A stretch of 64,000 bases of DNA from MPNP01 sp963668325 (GCA_963668325.1 OY764222.1:2356001-2420000), one strand, 5' to 3'. Numbered from the stretch's first letter, positions 1-10,051 are shown. The notes: generated by a model not told the origin, from the letters alone. Translations and numbers: made by a program.

Positions 1-213
1 CAGGATTTGCATATGGCAGGTGTGAATAATCAGGTCCTAGGGCAGGCTGGCCATACATGGCGATACCATGTGATGGTTCAGATAGGCAAATTTGCACCGA
101 CCAGAAACTGGAAAAAATTATTCCAATGGAGAACAAGGGCTTTAACCAAAACTTCTGAACTGTTTGTAACATATGAGCAACACCAAAAAATAAATTTTCT
201 ATTAAGCCGATAA
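1..213 (+). CDS. possible 3' end of a gene entering from the left
   Basis: Frame 1 is open from the first base to a TAA at 211-213, about 70 residues. I recognise no family in it. The main support is indirect: a strong plus-strand terminator follows at 312-340, so some transcript comes in from the left. The composition (many Q, N, K and R, no clear motif) does not argue for a conserved protein, and it may be chance reading through a non-coding RNA or leader. Confidence 0.2.
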   Translation, partial: QDLHMAGVNNQVLGQAGHTWRYHVMVQIGKFAPTRNWKKLFQWRTRALTKTSELFVTYEQHQKINFLLSR

Positions 214-272
214 AAATACATTTTCTCATTGAAATTAACAGCAGATAGTATAAATATCCCCTCACTGCTCGA

Positions 273-298
273 CAGGTTTCTTGTCTGTACGAAACCTG
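273..298 (+). terminator. stem-loop upstream of the main terminator
   Basis: CAGGTTTC (273-280) pairs with GAAACCTG (291-298) around a 10-base loop. No T-run follows directly. It lies 13 bases before the strong terminator at 312-340, so the two may form one tandem 3' end, or the first may be part of a small RNA. Confidence 0.5.
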
Positions 299-311
299 CC
301 TCAATGACTTC

Positions 312-340
312 TTGCCCGCCTTAGTGCGGGCAATTTTTTT
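312..340 (+). terminator. Rho-independent terminator
   Basis: TTGCCCGC (312-319) pairs perfectly with GCGGGCAA (326-333) around a 6-base loop and is followed by seven T. It ends a plus-strand transcript from the left edge and separates it from bdhA. Confidence 0.85.
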
Positions 341-588
341 GTCATCTTATCCACCAGTGTTTCTTAATAGCCCAAATTTAGTTGTTGGTAAAGATTTCGT
401 TAGATATCTTGGCTAGAAAAAAGAATAGAAAAGCTATTTCTTTCTAGCACCCCTTCTGTTCTATCTCGCAATAGCGTGTTGCTATATAGTATAGTTTTTG
501 AATTAGAATATTGATCATGAATTGAGATCTGTAATTCTGATAAGAGAAGTCATACATTCAGGTTCAAATTACGAAAGGGTTGAAATTA

Positions 589-1362
589 ATGAATTTGTCA
601 GCAAAAACAGTTTTAGTTACTGGTTCGACATCAGGCATAGGCCTGGGAATAATCAGGAAATTTGCCTCGCTTGGGGCAAAGGTAATCCTAAACTCATTTA
701 CAAATACAGACGAGGATCAGGAATTGGCTGATCAAATTGGTAAAGAGTATGGAACCAGTGCTGTTTACCTACAGGCTGACTTAACTAATGCCAACGAGGC
801 AAGAGATCTGGTTTCACAATCAGAAGATATTGATATCCTGGTAAACAATGCGGGAATTCAATTCGTCTCTCCTATTGAAGATTTTCCTATTGATAAATGG
901 AATGAAATTATTGCCCTGAATTTATCGGCAGCTTTTCATACCATTGCTAAGGCACTTCCAGCAATGCGAACGAATAATTGGGGTCGGATAATTAATATAA
1001 GTTCCGTTCATGGATTGCGGGCATCCCCTTTTAAATCGGCCTATATTTCAGCCAAACACGGAATTATTGGCTTGACCAAAACAGTTGCAATGGAAACCGC
1101 TGAAACACCCATAACATGCAATGCTATCTGCCCTGGTTATGTCATGACACCAATGGTTGAAGAACAAATTGCCGACCAAATGAAAGTTCATAGGAAAGAT
1201 AGAGAATCAATTTTTAGAGATGTAATGTTGGCTAGGCAACCTTCAAAACAATTTGTTTCAATTGAGCAAATTGCTGACGCAACTGTGTTCTTATGCTCTA
1301 GTGCCGCTGATCAAATTACGGGAACAACCTTGTCTATAGATGGCGGTTGGACTTCGCTTTAA
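589..1362 (+). CDS. bdhA: 3-hydroxybutyrate dehydrogenase (SDR family)
   Basis: Predicted NAD-dependent cytoplasmic oxidoreductase that interconverts D-3-hydroxybutyrate and acetoacetate, as in PHB or ketone-body use. The 257-residue protein has the SDR signatures TGSTSGIG (11-18), NNAG (86-89), Ser139, and Tyr152-x3-Lys156. The C-terminal pattern NAICPGYVMTPMVEEQI, then RQPSKQFV, then ITGTTLSIDGGWTSL, is typical of the 3-hydroxybutyrate dehydrogenase branch rather than FabG. ATG 589 is chosen over TTG 580 because GAAAGGG at 573-579 sits about 9 bases before the ATG. The stop overlaps the convergent mfd stop by 4 bases. Family assignment is firm; substrate is from similarity. Confidence 0.9.
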   Translation: MNLSAKTVLVTGSTSGIGLGIIRKFASLGAKVILNSFTNTDEDQELADQIGKEYGTSAVYLQADLTNANEARDLVSQSEDIDILVNNAGIQFVSPIEDFPIDKWNEIIALNLSAAFHTIAKALPAMRTNNWGRIINISSVHGLRASPFKSAYISAKHGIIGLTKTVAMETAETPITCNAICPGYVMTPMVEEQIADQMKVHRKDRESIFRDVMLARQPSKQFVSIEQIADATVFLCSSAADQITGTTLSIDGGWTSL

Positions 1363-4300
1363 TGCGCTGTAGGTTTGCCAGCCAGATTTTCTTCTCCCAT
1401 GGAAATAAGGTTTTGAAGAATTTGTCGTATCCCAGCAATTCTTACTTTATCGTCAGTCCAGTTTTTCGGGATAAATATTCGATCCTGAAAAACTCTTGTT
1501 CCAGGACCTTGTTGCTTAAGAAATTGCAATAATAAGTCAGGATTGTCGAATTCATTATTGAAAAATTTTATCGAAGCGCCCTTCTCACCGCAATCCAGGT
1601 TTCTGATACCGGCTTGTATGCACAGCCTTTTAATCTTTAAAAGTGTAAAAAAGTTTTTTACCTCTCTAGGCATCAGTCCAAATCTATCAGTAATTTCATC
1701 CGCAATAGAATCTAAATTCTCATTCTCCATGTCGGAAAGCCTCCGGTATATTCCTAACCTGGTATCCAAATCCTGAATATAATTCTCGGGAATTCTTGCT
1801 TCCATCCCAAGATTGAGTTTGGGTGAAATTGCTACCTGGGCTTTATTCTCTTTCTTCTGGCCCCTTTCCCTTTCTAAATCTTCTACGGCATCCTGCAACA
1901 TTTTTAGATATAGCTCAAAACCTACTTCCTGGATATGACCTGATTGTTGTTCGCCAAGCAAGTTACCGGCTCCTCGGTGATCTAGATCATGTGCTGCAAG
2001 AGAAAAACCTGAACCAAGGGAATTCAAGGAAGAAAAAATACGCAATCTCGAAACAGCTCCCACACTTAGCTTCTTGTTAGGTGGATATGTAATATACGCA
2101 TAGGCCCTAACATTGGACCGGCCTACCCTCCCCCTGATTTGATATAGCTGGGCCAAACCAAATTTTTGTGAATCATATATGATTATCGTGTTGGCTGAAG
2201 GTATATCCAAGCCGGATGCAACAATTGTCGTAGAAAGCATGACATCAATTTTTCCAGAATAAAACCTGGCCATCTTACTTTCCAAATCATCCGGGTTCAT
2301 TTGTCCATGTGCCTTGGTAAATGAAATTTCCGGCACTTGTTCCTCCAAAAATTTCTCTAAAGGTGCCAGGTCCTTAATCCTGGGGGCAATTAAAAAGCTT
2401 TGTCCTCCTCTTTGTTTTTCTCTCAATAACGCTTGCCGAGCCATGACCGGATCAAATTCGGTTACAAATGTTTTTATCGCAATTCTATCCAAAGGAGGTG
2501 TGCCGATCAGGGAAATATCCTTGGCACCAGAGATCGTTAATTGAAGAGTTCTTGGTATTGGGGTGGCAGTTAAGGTTAGAACATGTACCCCATCTTTCAA
2601 TTTTTTCAATTTCTCTTTTTGGACAACTCCAAAATTTTGTTCTTCATCAATAATCAACAACCCCAAATCAGAGAACTTGACCTTGGATCCCAACAAGGCA
2701 TGGGTCCCAATCACTATATCAGTGTTTCCTTGTGTGATTTTTGAACGAATGTCAGAATGATATTTTTGTGGGACCAACCGGGATAGGTTGGAAATATGCA
2801 AAGGAAAGCTTTGAAGTCTTTCCTGAAACTTGGCTAGGTGTTGTCTTACAAGGAGAGTTGTTGGAGCAACGACAGCAACCTGCTTTCCTGCCATAGCAGT
2901 TACAAATGCAGCCCGAATGGCGACTTCAGTTTTTCCGAATCCCACATCTCCGCAAATCAACCTGTCCATGGGTTTTCCACTTTCAAGATCGAATAATACT
3001 TCAGCTATAGCTCTTTCTTGATCAGCCGTTTCTAAGAAAGGAAATCTTGCTAAAAGTAAATCCCATTCCTTTGAATCGTAACTAAGTACAGGGGCTGTTT
3101 CTAGTTTCCGCTTGGCAGAAGTCTCAATTAACTCCCCAGCCAAGGCTAGTAAGTCTTTCTTAAGCTTTGCCTTACGTTCCTGCCAGGCTGTACCACCTAT
3201 GGTATCCAACCTGGCTTCATTCGAACCAAGTTTTGATAACAGGTCTATGTTTTCTACGGGTAAGTATAGTTTTGTACCACCAGAATATTCCAAGGCAACA
3301 CAATCCTGGTTTCGCCCAGAAGTAACAATGATTTCCATCCCCAAAAATTTGCCTACACCATGATCCTGATGAATAATTAATTCGCCAGGTGATAATCCTC
3401 CGAATTCCTTTAGAAAATTTGTTGGTGTTTTCTTTTGAGAATAATGAGGTTTCTTGCGGGGGCCAAATATATCCTGCTCAGTGATTATTGTTAAATCATC
3501 ACAGGTAAAACCCCATGATAACTTCAAGACACCTATCATCAATTTATTATTGGAATCACGAAGGTTACTAAAATCACTTATTCTGACAACTTCAATAATA
3601 CCCTCATCCTTCAGATACTCTTCAATCCTTTCTCGAGACCCCTCATTCCAGCAGGCAATGAGTACGTTCCGCGCGGATAGCTCTGACCTGATTAAACTAG
3701 GCAATTTGCTAATATTGCTTCCAGATTCCCCTAAGTTTGGTTTGAAAGGAGTAATCCTTTTACCTCCACCAGAATAAACCCCTTTTTTTGATGGCACTTT
3801 AAAGGGGCTAATAATACATCTGTTATTTGCTTTAATGCATTTCTTAAGCCCTTCAAAATCAATGAATAGGTTTTCAGGTGGACAAGGAAAATAGTTCTGG
3901 ACAAACTGATTCGCTTTAGTACCAACAACTTTCCTTGATTCATAAAGCTCTGAAATCAACTCCAACCTGGTGGATACCTTTTGCTTGGCTTCCTCCTCAA
4001 CAAAAACAAAGGCTTCGGGAAAATAATCGAAAATGAGTTCTAATTTGTCATAAAAGAACGGTAACCAATGCTCAATTCCTTGAATTAAAATTCCTGCAGA
4101 AATTGATTGGTAGATGGATTGATCATCCTGATCGATACCAAAATGTGTTCGGAAATTTTTCCTGAATCTTGTTATAGAACTTTCATCTAGAATAACTTCA
4201 GATACAGGGAAAAAATCCACCCTTTTCCTTCTGGATACTGTAATTTGTGATTCAGGTGAGAATTGTCTAATGCCATCAATTGTATCACCAAAAAAGTCAA

Positions 4301-4835
4301 TTCTTACTGGATAACTATTGCCAGGTGGAAAGACATCTATAATACCTCCCCTTAAGGCAAATTCTCCAGGCTCCAATACTTTAGAAACATTGTTAAACCC
4401 CATAAGAACCAAGTAGTTTTGTAATTTTGTAGGATTTACATTTTGTTGCAATTCAATTCTGAAATGAGACTTGTGAAAGACATATTGCGGTGGGATTTTC
4501 TGTATCGTGCTGTTAGCCGTGCAAAGAACTACATACCCCCCTTTTCTTCTAACCCCTCGTGAGGTCCCCAGAGTATATATTCTTTTTGATTTCACCCGGG
4601 GATTGGGCGAAATTCTACTGTAAGGGGGACAATCCCAGGCTGGAAACTCGACGATTCTTGTTTGGGGTGAAAAAAAACGGAATAATTCCTTGACTTCCTC
4701 CATCCTTCGTTCATCTCGTGCAACATGAATGACCGGCCTCCCAGTTTGTTCCATGAATTGTTGCATGAGTCTTACATCCAGTCCTTCAGGAGTTTCAGAA
4801 AGTATGGATGGGAGTTTTATAGGTAGGTCTTCCAT
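1359..4835 (-). CDS. mfd: transcription-repair coupling factor Mfd
   Basis: ATP-driven translocase that removes stalled RNA polymerase at DNA lesions and recruits UvrA. The 1158 residues match the usual length. The N-terminal UvrB-like part is present (FPAWDCPPY near 65-72). The RNA-polymerase-interacting region starts at about 484 (GELIIHQDHGVGKFLGME). The translocase has Walker A GDVGFGKTEV at 629-638, the DEEQ box at 730-733 and TATPIPRT at 756-763. A C-terminal TRCF domain follows. It is monocistronic and convergent with bdhA (4-base stop overlap), so no separate terminator fits between them. The 138 bases upstream are non-coding and should hold its promoter. Confidence 0.97.
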   Translation of the reverse strand: MEDLPIKLPSILSETPEGLDVRLMQQFMEQTGRPVIHVARDERRMEEVKELFRFFSPQTRIVEFPAWDCPPYSRISPNPRVKSKRIYTLGTSRGVRRKGGYVVLCTANSTIQKIPPQYVFHKSHFRIELQQNVNPTKLQNYLVLMGFNNVSKVLEPGEFALRGGIIDVFPPGNSYPVRIDFFGDTIDGIRQFSPESQITVSRRKRVDFFPVSEVILDESSITRFRKNFRTHFGIDQDDQSIYQSISAGILIQGIEHWLPFFYDKLELIFDYFPEAFVFVEEEAKQKVSTRLELISELYESRKVVGTKANQFVQNYFPCPPENLFIDFEGLKKCIKANNRCIISPFKVPSKKGVYSGGGKRITPFKPNLGESGSNISKLPSLIRSELSARNVLIACWNEGSRERIEEYLKDEGIIEVVRISDFSNLRDSNNKLMIGVLKLSWGFTCDDLTIITEQDIFGPRKKPHYSQKKTPTNFLKEFGGLSPGELIIHQDHGVGKFLGMEIIVTSGRNQDCVALEYSGGTKLYLPVENIDLLSKLGSNEARLDTIGGTAWQERKAKLKKDLLALAGELIETSAKRKLETAPVLSYDSKEWDLLLARFPFLETADQERAIAEVLFDLESGKPMDRLICGDVGFGKTEVAIRAAFVTAMAGKQVAVVAPTTLLVRQHLAKFQERLQSFPLHISNLSRLVPQKYHSDIRSKITQGNTDIVIGTHALLGSKVKFSDLGLLIIDEEQNFGVVQKEKLKKLKDGVHVLTLTATPIPRTLQLTISGAKDISLIGTPPLDRIAIKTFVTEFDPVMARQALLREKQRGGQSFLIAPRIKDLAPLEKFLEEQVPEISFTKAHGQMNPDDLESKMARFYSGKIDVMLSTTIVASGLDIPSANTIIIYDSQKFGLAQLYQIRGRVGRSNVRAYAYITYPPNKKLSVGAVSRLRIFSSLNSLGSGFSLAAHDLDHRGAGNLLGEQQSGHIQEVGFELYLKMLQDAVEDLERERGQKKENKAQVAISPKLNLGMEARIPENYIQDLDTRLGIYRRLSDMENENLDSIADEITDRFGLMPREVKNFFTLLKIKRLCIQAGIRNLDCGEKGASIKFFNNEFDNPDLLLQFLKQQGPGTRVFQDRIFIPKNWTDDKVRIAGIRQILQNLISMGEENLAGKPTAH

Positions 4836-4973
4836 TGCCTAATTTATGTAGGGAATCAATCCTGTAAGTAAACAACCATTGTGAAAAGGCTTATATATTT
4901 AATGGAATGGCTGAGTTTTGAAGAGATCAGATTTCTACAAAACTTCTTAACAGAAATTGCGATGGCGAGGAAA

Positions 4974-7307
4974 TTAGGTTGATCGGACGGATTTTTGATG
5001 CCATCCAATTACCCCAATTGATACTACCATTGCTGGGAGGAAAATTTCTTCGGGGCGGGCGAGCAAAAAAATTGCCAAGGCCAATCGCAAGATATTCTCT
5101 ACTATGGTTAATCTTCTTCCATCAAAAAGAGCCAGTACACTCGAAAGTAGATACAGGGCCATTGCCAGCCGAAGCATTAAAAGGCCCAACGTTAGCCAAT
5201 TCAATTTCCCATCATAACCAGGCAGGTATTGTGGTACCCCTGAGATCGAAGAGGCAGGGTCTATGACTGCGGCATCTATGAGAAGGATTTCTGGATAAAG
5301 CGCAAAAACAAAGGGAATAATAAACAACACGATACCTGATTTGACTGCCGAAAAACCGGTGGCCATAGGCTCTGCCTTGGTAATGGTAGAGGCGGCAAAT
5401 GCGGCGATTGCAACGGGAGGAGTGATGGCACTGGCTATGGCAAAGTAAAATATGAACATGTGAGCAGTGAAAGTAGCAATTCCTAAACCAGCAAGCACCG
5501 GCCCCATGAGAAGAGCAACATTAATATAGGCCGGAACAGCAGGCATGCCCATTCCCAGAAGGATTGCCACTATCATCGTCATGAACAACGCAATCAGTTG
5601 TAATGCAACAGACCCACCATGACCGAGATTAAATGCTTGCAACCAGCCCAGGATGTCGAGGGCAATAAAGGTTGGCAAACCTGTAAACTGAAGGCAGAAA
5701 TCAATTACCGATATGATAAGAAACATAAGGTAAAGGGTGGAAACAAGTATCCCCGCATCCGAAAGTGCATCCAATACCTTACTGGGTCTTGTACGTACTT
5801 TAGGGTCAACAAATAAAAGCACTAACAATAGCATTACAGCCCACCAACCAGCACTCCCGGCGTCCCCCGATGCATTCTGAACGATCTTTTGAAACCAGGA
5901 GAGGCTGGTCACATGGCAAACGCCATCCACGAAAGTACGATCTGCCCCCAGTAGACTGCCAAAAGGACCACAACCCACCGCCTCCTTGTTTGTCAAAAGC
6001 AATATCAAAATAAGAAGGATAGGCCCAAATATCATAACCAGATTCAGGATATCCTGACGATTGAGATACATATCATCAGTGATCATACCGATGGCCTGAA
6101 TGTTTTGTTTCCTAGCCTGAAAGACAACGGAAAGAAATAGGCAGAAAAAATAAGCGAGTGCTGGTATGGCTGCTGCCAAAATAACTTCTGAGTATGGGAC
6201 AACAGTCAGAGCAGCCAATACAAAGGCCGCGACACCCATGACCGGTGGCATGATTGAACCACCCGAGGAGGCTGCTGCCTCAATTCCACCAGCAAAAACT
6301 TTGGAAAACCCTCGCTTGAGCATCATAGGTATGGTCAGTACACCTGTGGACAGGACGTTGACGATGGGACCGCCTGAAATTGTTCCAAACATGGCGGAAG
6401 AAACTATGGCCGCATGGGCGGGACCACCTCTTAAATGTCGAGTCCAGCGGAAGGCAAGCTTAATCAGAGATTGTCCTCCGGCAGACGCCCCAAATAACGA
6501 TCCAAGTACCAAATAAGGGAAGATCGTATTAAGCATTATATCCATAAACCGGCCTAAAAGCCCAGCAGAATTGTTAACCAGAATATCGTGAACCTTGGGC
6601 CGACCATCAGCCAGCAGACGGGGTTCCCCTGCCAACTTTGTCATCAAATATTTGTTGATGTCCTCAGGGCCATGAAAATACCAAACCAGAACTGTGGCGA
6701 TGGTGTAGGCTACTATGGCCAAAGCAACGAGGACCAGAGGTAATCCCCAAACCTTGACGTTATAGGCCAGAAAAACCAACACAGTCAAACCAACAATCAG
6801 GACCAGCCAGCCCTCGGTTGTACCGACGCATTGTGGATCTTCGACTGTTGTGGATACTGGAAGCCCATACAATTCTGCAATTTCTATTTCACGTTGGAGG
6901 GCTTCGGCCAGGAGGCGCTCTCGCTCCCCAGTGAACTGATCGAATAGGCAAATGGACTCGATCTCAATGACATAGGTTGTTGAGATCGTAAAGGCAGCCA
7001 AAATCAGGGCAATATCCATACAGAGTCCGAGGTTTCTCCTGAGGGCAGATTCATTGACCCAACTTCGCCATATGGAGTGTTTGAGAACCACACACAACAT
7101 CATTGCACTGAATGCCATTGGATAGAACCACTCTGTGGGGAATTTGCGAATAGCAAACCAGTTTAAGCCGGTTATAGACTTGAGTCCATTATCAAGACCC
7201 GGAATACCGGGAATCATGTTGGCCAGGCCAACAATTACAATAATGATTGAAAGGCCATACAGAGCCCAATTTGTCACACCCTTGCCGATGTCCGTTTTAT
7301 TTGACAT
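4974..7307 (-). CDS. TRAP transporter fused 4TM/12TM permease
   Basis: Inner-membrane part of a TAXI-type TRAP transporter, in which the small (DctQ-like) and large (DctM-like) subunits are one polypeptide. The 777-residue protein is very hydrophobic. An N-terminal group of membrane segments contains a charged stretch (residues about 125-160, QFTGERERLLAEALQREIEI) and is followed by a long DctM part with glycine- and proline-rich loops such as SGGPIVNVLSTG and AAASSGGSIMPPVMGVAAF, then MGMPAVPAYINVA. It should use an ion gradient to import a substrate bound by the TAXI receptor encoded 66 bases upstream. Substrate unknown; the adjacent sulfatase suggests a sulfate or phosphonate ester, which is inference. 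Confidence 0.92.
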   Translation of the reverse strand: MSNKTDIGKGVTNWALYGLSIIIVIVGLANMIPGIPGLDNGLKSITGLNWFAIRKFPTEWFYPMAFSAMMLCVVLKHSIWRSWVNESALRRNLGLCMDIALILAAFTISTTYVIEIESICLFDQFTGERERLLAEALQREIEIAELYGLPVSTTVEDPQCVGTTEGWLVLIVGLTVLVFLAYNVKVWGLPLVLVALAIVAYTIATVLVWYFHGPEDINKYLMTKLAGEPRLLADGRPKVHDILVNNSAGLLGRFMDIMLNTIFPYLVLGSLFGASAGGQSLIKLAFRWTRHLRGGPAHAAIVSSAMFGTISGGPIVNVLSTGVLTIPMMLKRGFSKVFAGGIEAAASSGGSIMPPVMGVAAFVLAALTVVPYSEVILAAAIPALAYFFCLFLSVVFQARKQNIQAIGMITDDMYLNRQDILNLVMIFGPILLILILLLTNKEAVGCGPFGSLLGADRTFVDGVCHVTSLSWFQKIVQNASGDAGSAGWWAVMLLLVLLFVDPKVRTRPSKVLDALSDAGILVSTLYLMFLIISVIDFCLQFTGLPTFIALDILGWLQAFNLGHGGSVALQLIALFMTMIVAILLGMGMPAVPAYINVALLMGPVLAGLGIATFTAHMFIFYFAIASAITPPVAIAAFAASTITKAEPMATGFSAVKSGIVLFIIPFVFALYPEILLIDAAVIDPASSISGVPQYLPGYDGKLNWLTLGLLMLRLAMALYLLSSVLALFDGRRLTIVENILRLALAIFLLARPEEIFLPAMVVSIGVIGWHQKSVRST

Positions 7308-7331
7308 AATACCACTTGAAAAGGTGGAAGG

Positions 7332-7362
7332 AAACTGGCTGGTTAACCAGCTTCCCCAGTTT
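7332..7362 (-). promoter_or_regulatory. intercistronic stem-loop between TAXI receptor and TRAP permease
   Basis: A perfect 14-base palindrome GCTGGTTAACCAGC (7338-7351) lies inside outer arms AAACTGG (7332-7338) and CCAGTTT (7356-7362). It sits between the receptor stop and the permease start. No T-run follows on the minus strand, so mRNA stabilisation of the upstream receptor message is more likely than termination. Confidence 0.55.
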
Positions 7363-7373
7363 ATTTTGACCTG

Positions 7374-8420
7374 TTATGGTTTGGCACAATCCGGTAAGGA
7401 GTAGCCTGCTTCTTCCCAAGCACGAACAGCACCCGGGTGGTATTTGATAGGCATTGGTCCACACATCCCGGTGAATTCTATGGCCGTTTCACCCAGCCAG
7501 ACTGTTTCCATCATTGGAGCCTTGGCCTTTATGGTATCGAGTCCCTCCAGGACAGCTTTGGTCAAGGCATAGGCTGTGTCCTCATCCATTGAAACATGGA
7601 CAACATCACCTCCAATATCCGCATAACCCCGGAACAGATTGTCTTCAGAAATAACTGAAAAGTTAGGACCGAACAGACCTTCTACGATTTCAGCAGTAAC
7701 CATTGCCGTCCCTGGGGCCTTGCCGTACTTTTGCCCGGTTTCACTCTCGAACACGGCTTTTGGATAAGAGTGCACAACCATTGCTCCCGAAGCTGATGCC
7801 TGGCTTTGGCGTTCATCGGGGAAATTCATGGGCAGGAGATGGGCGTCGGCAGTACCATCCGTAATTGTTTTGACTGCCTGTCCCCAGTTAACCTGAACTC
7901 CTGTGTACCCTTCTCCTTCATCAAGCCCGGTTGCCAGTTTGACCATTGCTCGGGCACGATTAAGAGCAGCACCTCGTGGGGGTCCGTTGTAAAGTGTTGA
8001 TCCCTCAATTGCATCGTACCCAGCAAATTTTGCACTCTCATATGATGACAATCCATAGACAGCCAAGCGATAGGTATAGAGCACGGCAAGATTGGAAGCA
8101 AGTTCCGCCCCTTTTTCTGGACCAGTTTTGGCATATGGACCAGCCCCACGGGATAATAGGAACGGCAAGGCAAATGGAGCGGAACCGATATCAGTTTTTC
8201 CTTCTGCTACATTTTGAACTGAATTCGTAAGAGTCTGCCCAGTTGCTACTTGGACATTGGCGATACCATTGGTCGAAGCCAATTCGGACATACCTAAAAG
8301 TGCCGTTCCAGGCACCGACACAGGTGAAGCTGTTTCAGCATTTAAATTAACCTGAGCAGTAGCACCTGATGTGATTACTAATGCTAGGACTGTAGCGATT
8401 ACTGCAAGTATTCTGGACAT
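7374..8420 (-). CDS. TAXI-family TRAP substrate-binding protein
   Basis: Periplasmic receptor that delivers a small organic anion to the fused TRAP permease encoded just downstream. It has a clear Sec signal peptide (MSRILAVIATVLALVITSGATAQ, cut near residue 22) followed by a TAXI domain: the motif GAGPYAKTGPEKG and the block ALNRARAMVKLATG are of the kind seen in TAXI receptors. It has 348 residues, normal for the family. The start is supported by AGGAGG eight bases before the ATG. The sulfatase stop is only 11 bases upstream, so the two are co-transcribed. Confidence 0.9.
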   Translation of the reverse strand: MSRILAVIATVLALVITSGATAQVNLNAETASPVSVPGTALLGMSELASTNGIANVQVATGQTLTNSVQNVAEGKTDIGSAPFALPFLLSRGAGPYAKTGPEKGAELASNLAVLYTYRLAVYGLSSYESAKFAGYDAIEGSTLYNGPPRGAALNRARAMVKLATGLDEGEGYTGVQVNWGQAVKTITDGTADAHLLPMNFPDERQSQASASGAMVVHSYPKAVFESETGQKYGKAPGTAMVTAEIVEGLFGPNFSVISEDNLFRGYADIGGDVVHVSMDEDTAYALTKAVLEGLDTIKAKAPMMETVWLGETAIEFTGMCGPMPIKYHPGAVRAWEEAGYSLPDCAKP

Positions 8421-8431
8421 GTTTTCCTCCT

Positions 8432-10051
8432 TTATCCGGATTGCTTGATGTGTGAGGGTAAATTTAACCCATCGGTTTTTAACTCTTTATCATCCCAATA
8501 CCCAATAAATATACCCGGAGGTTCTTTATTATCGGTCATTTTTTCGATGACTTCTGCGGGTTGGATTCTATTGTGATGGAGCCGGCTCCATTCAAAATGT
8601 AATGCTTTCAATCTTATCACCTGGCTATGATGGTTGGGGTCATCCCCTAAATCAATTAATTCGTTGGGATCATTTTCTAAATCAAACAACATCGGACGCA
8701 TTTTTTCGACATGAATATACTTCCAGCGGCCGTCAAAAATCATGGCAAGTCTTGCATCCTTCTGATCAACACCCAGGGCACGGCGGGATTCCCGGGTCGA
8801 ATAATCATATTCAGAAACACAGTAAGGACGCCAATCTGTACTCTGGCCGTGCAGAAGAGGCAAAAGCGATTTCCCCTCCATAATATGGGGTTTGGTTTGT
8901 CCTCCCAACCACTCGACAAAGGTTGGAACCAGGTCAATTCCTTCGATTAAATCTTCGCATATGGTCCCTCGTTTTACATCGGCCTGGGGATTGGGATCAT
9001 ATACAATCAAAGGGATACGTACAGAACAATCGTAAAAGAGATCCTTCTCTCCTATCCAGTGATCGCCCATATTGTCACCATGATCAGAGCAAAAGACAAT
9101 CATCGTGTCATCCATTCGCCCTTTGGTTTCAAGGTAGTCAAACAGGCGTCCCAATTGATCATCAAGTTCCTTGATAAGCCCCATATAAACAGGTGCCACA
9201 GTCTCTCGTACTTTATCTCGGGAAAAGCTTTGACTTACACGCATGTCCATCCAAGCCCGCATCAAAGGATGGGCATCTTGACGTTCGGAATTATTTCGGT
9301 TGATTTTCGGAAGATCTGCAGCAGAATACATGTCATTGTACGGTGCTGGGGCAAGATAAGGCCAGTGGGGCTTGATATAACTCAGATGGCAGAACCATGG
9401 TTGATCGCCCTGCTCCTCAATAAACTCAATTCCCCGAGTTGTAAGCCAAGCTGTTTCTGAATGTTCCTTGGGAACTCGAGCGGCTAGTGAAGCATTCTCC
9501 AATACCCAACCAGAGCAAAGTTCACCATTATGATCGACAGCAGTATTCGCCCATTCTTCCCATGGATTTTTTCCATCCATACCGTGACCACGAAGATATT
9601 GATCATAATCCTCGGCATGGCGATTTGGATAATCCGAGTGATTTGTTCCATCGTCTCGGACAAAAACCTCAAACCCACATTCGCTGACCAGCACCCCGAT
9701 TTCACTTTCAGGTTCGATTCCCAACCGCTTCATTCCAGCTTGATCTGGTGTCATGTGTGTCTTACCCACTAATGTGCATTTAATCCCAATTTCCCGGAGA
9801 TGATCACCAAGTGTTGGTTCGCCGACACGCAAAGGGAAACCATTCCATGTTGAGCCATGACTACGAACATAACGTCCTGTATAAAAACTCATCCGACTTG
9901 GTCCGCAAACTGGAGACTGGACATAGGTCTTGTTAAAGCGAACGGACTGTGACGCCAAACGATCGATATTGGGTGTCTTGATATGGTTGGCCCCAAAACA
10001 GCTGAGATAATCCCATCTCAGTTGGTCGGCCATGATCCAAAGAATATTCAC
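8432..10051 (-). CDS. cytoplasmic sulfatase-like hydrolase
   Basis: Alkaline-phosphatase-superfamily hydrolase, most likely a type I sulfatase or a phosphonate/phosphate ester hydrolase. Metal and catalytic elements are visible: MADQ with Asp9 at the N-terminus, the sulfatase core Cys49-Gly-Pro-Ser-Arg followed by MSFYTGR (Cys49 is the residue converted to formylglycine in this family), GKTHM, and the metal site SDHGDNMGDHW. The C-terminus has DLENDPNELIDLGDDP, typical of sulfatases. There is no signal peptide, so the enzyme acts in the cytoplasm. It begins with GTG, with AAAGG six bases before, and is the first gene of the sulfatase-TAXI-TRAP operon. Inference: it processes the imported compound. 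It does not look like choline sulfatase BetC. Confidence 0.85.
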   Translation of the reverse strand: MNILWIMADQLRWDYLSCFGANHIKTPNIDRLASQSVRFNKTYVQSPVCGPSRMSFYTGRYVRSHGSTWNGFPLRVGEPTLGDHLREIGIKCTLVGKTHMTPDQAGMKRLGIEPESEIGVLVSECGFEVFVRDDGTNHSDYPNRHAEDYDQYLRGHGMDGKNPWEEWANTAVDHNGELCSGWVLENASLAARVPKEHSETAWLTTRGIEFIEEQGDQPWFCHLSYIKPHWPYLAPAPYNDMYSAADLPKINRNNSERQDAHPLMRAWMDMRVSQSFSRDKVRETVAPVYMGLIKELDDQLGRLFDYLETKGRMDDTMIVFCSDHGDNMGDHWIGEKDLFYDCSVRIPLIVYDPNPQADVKRGTICEDLIEGIDLVPTFVEWLGGQTKPHIMEGKSLLPLLHGQSTDWRPYCVSEYDYSTRESRRALGVDQKDARLAMIFDGRWKYIHVEKMRPMLFDLENDPNELIDLGDDPNHHSQVIRLKALHFEWSRLHHNRIQPAEVIEKMTDNKEPPGIFIGYWDDKELKTDGLNLPSHIKQSG

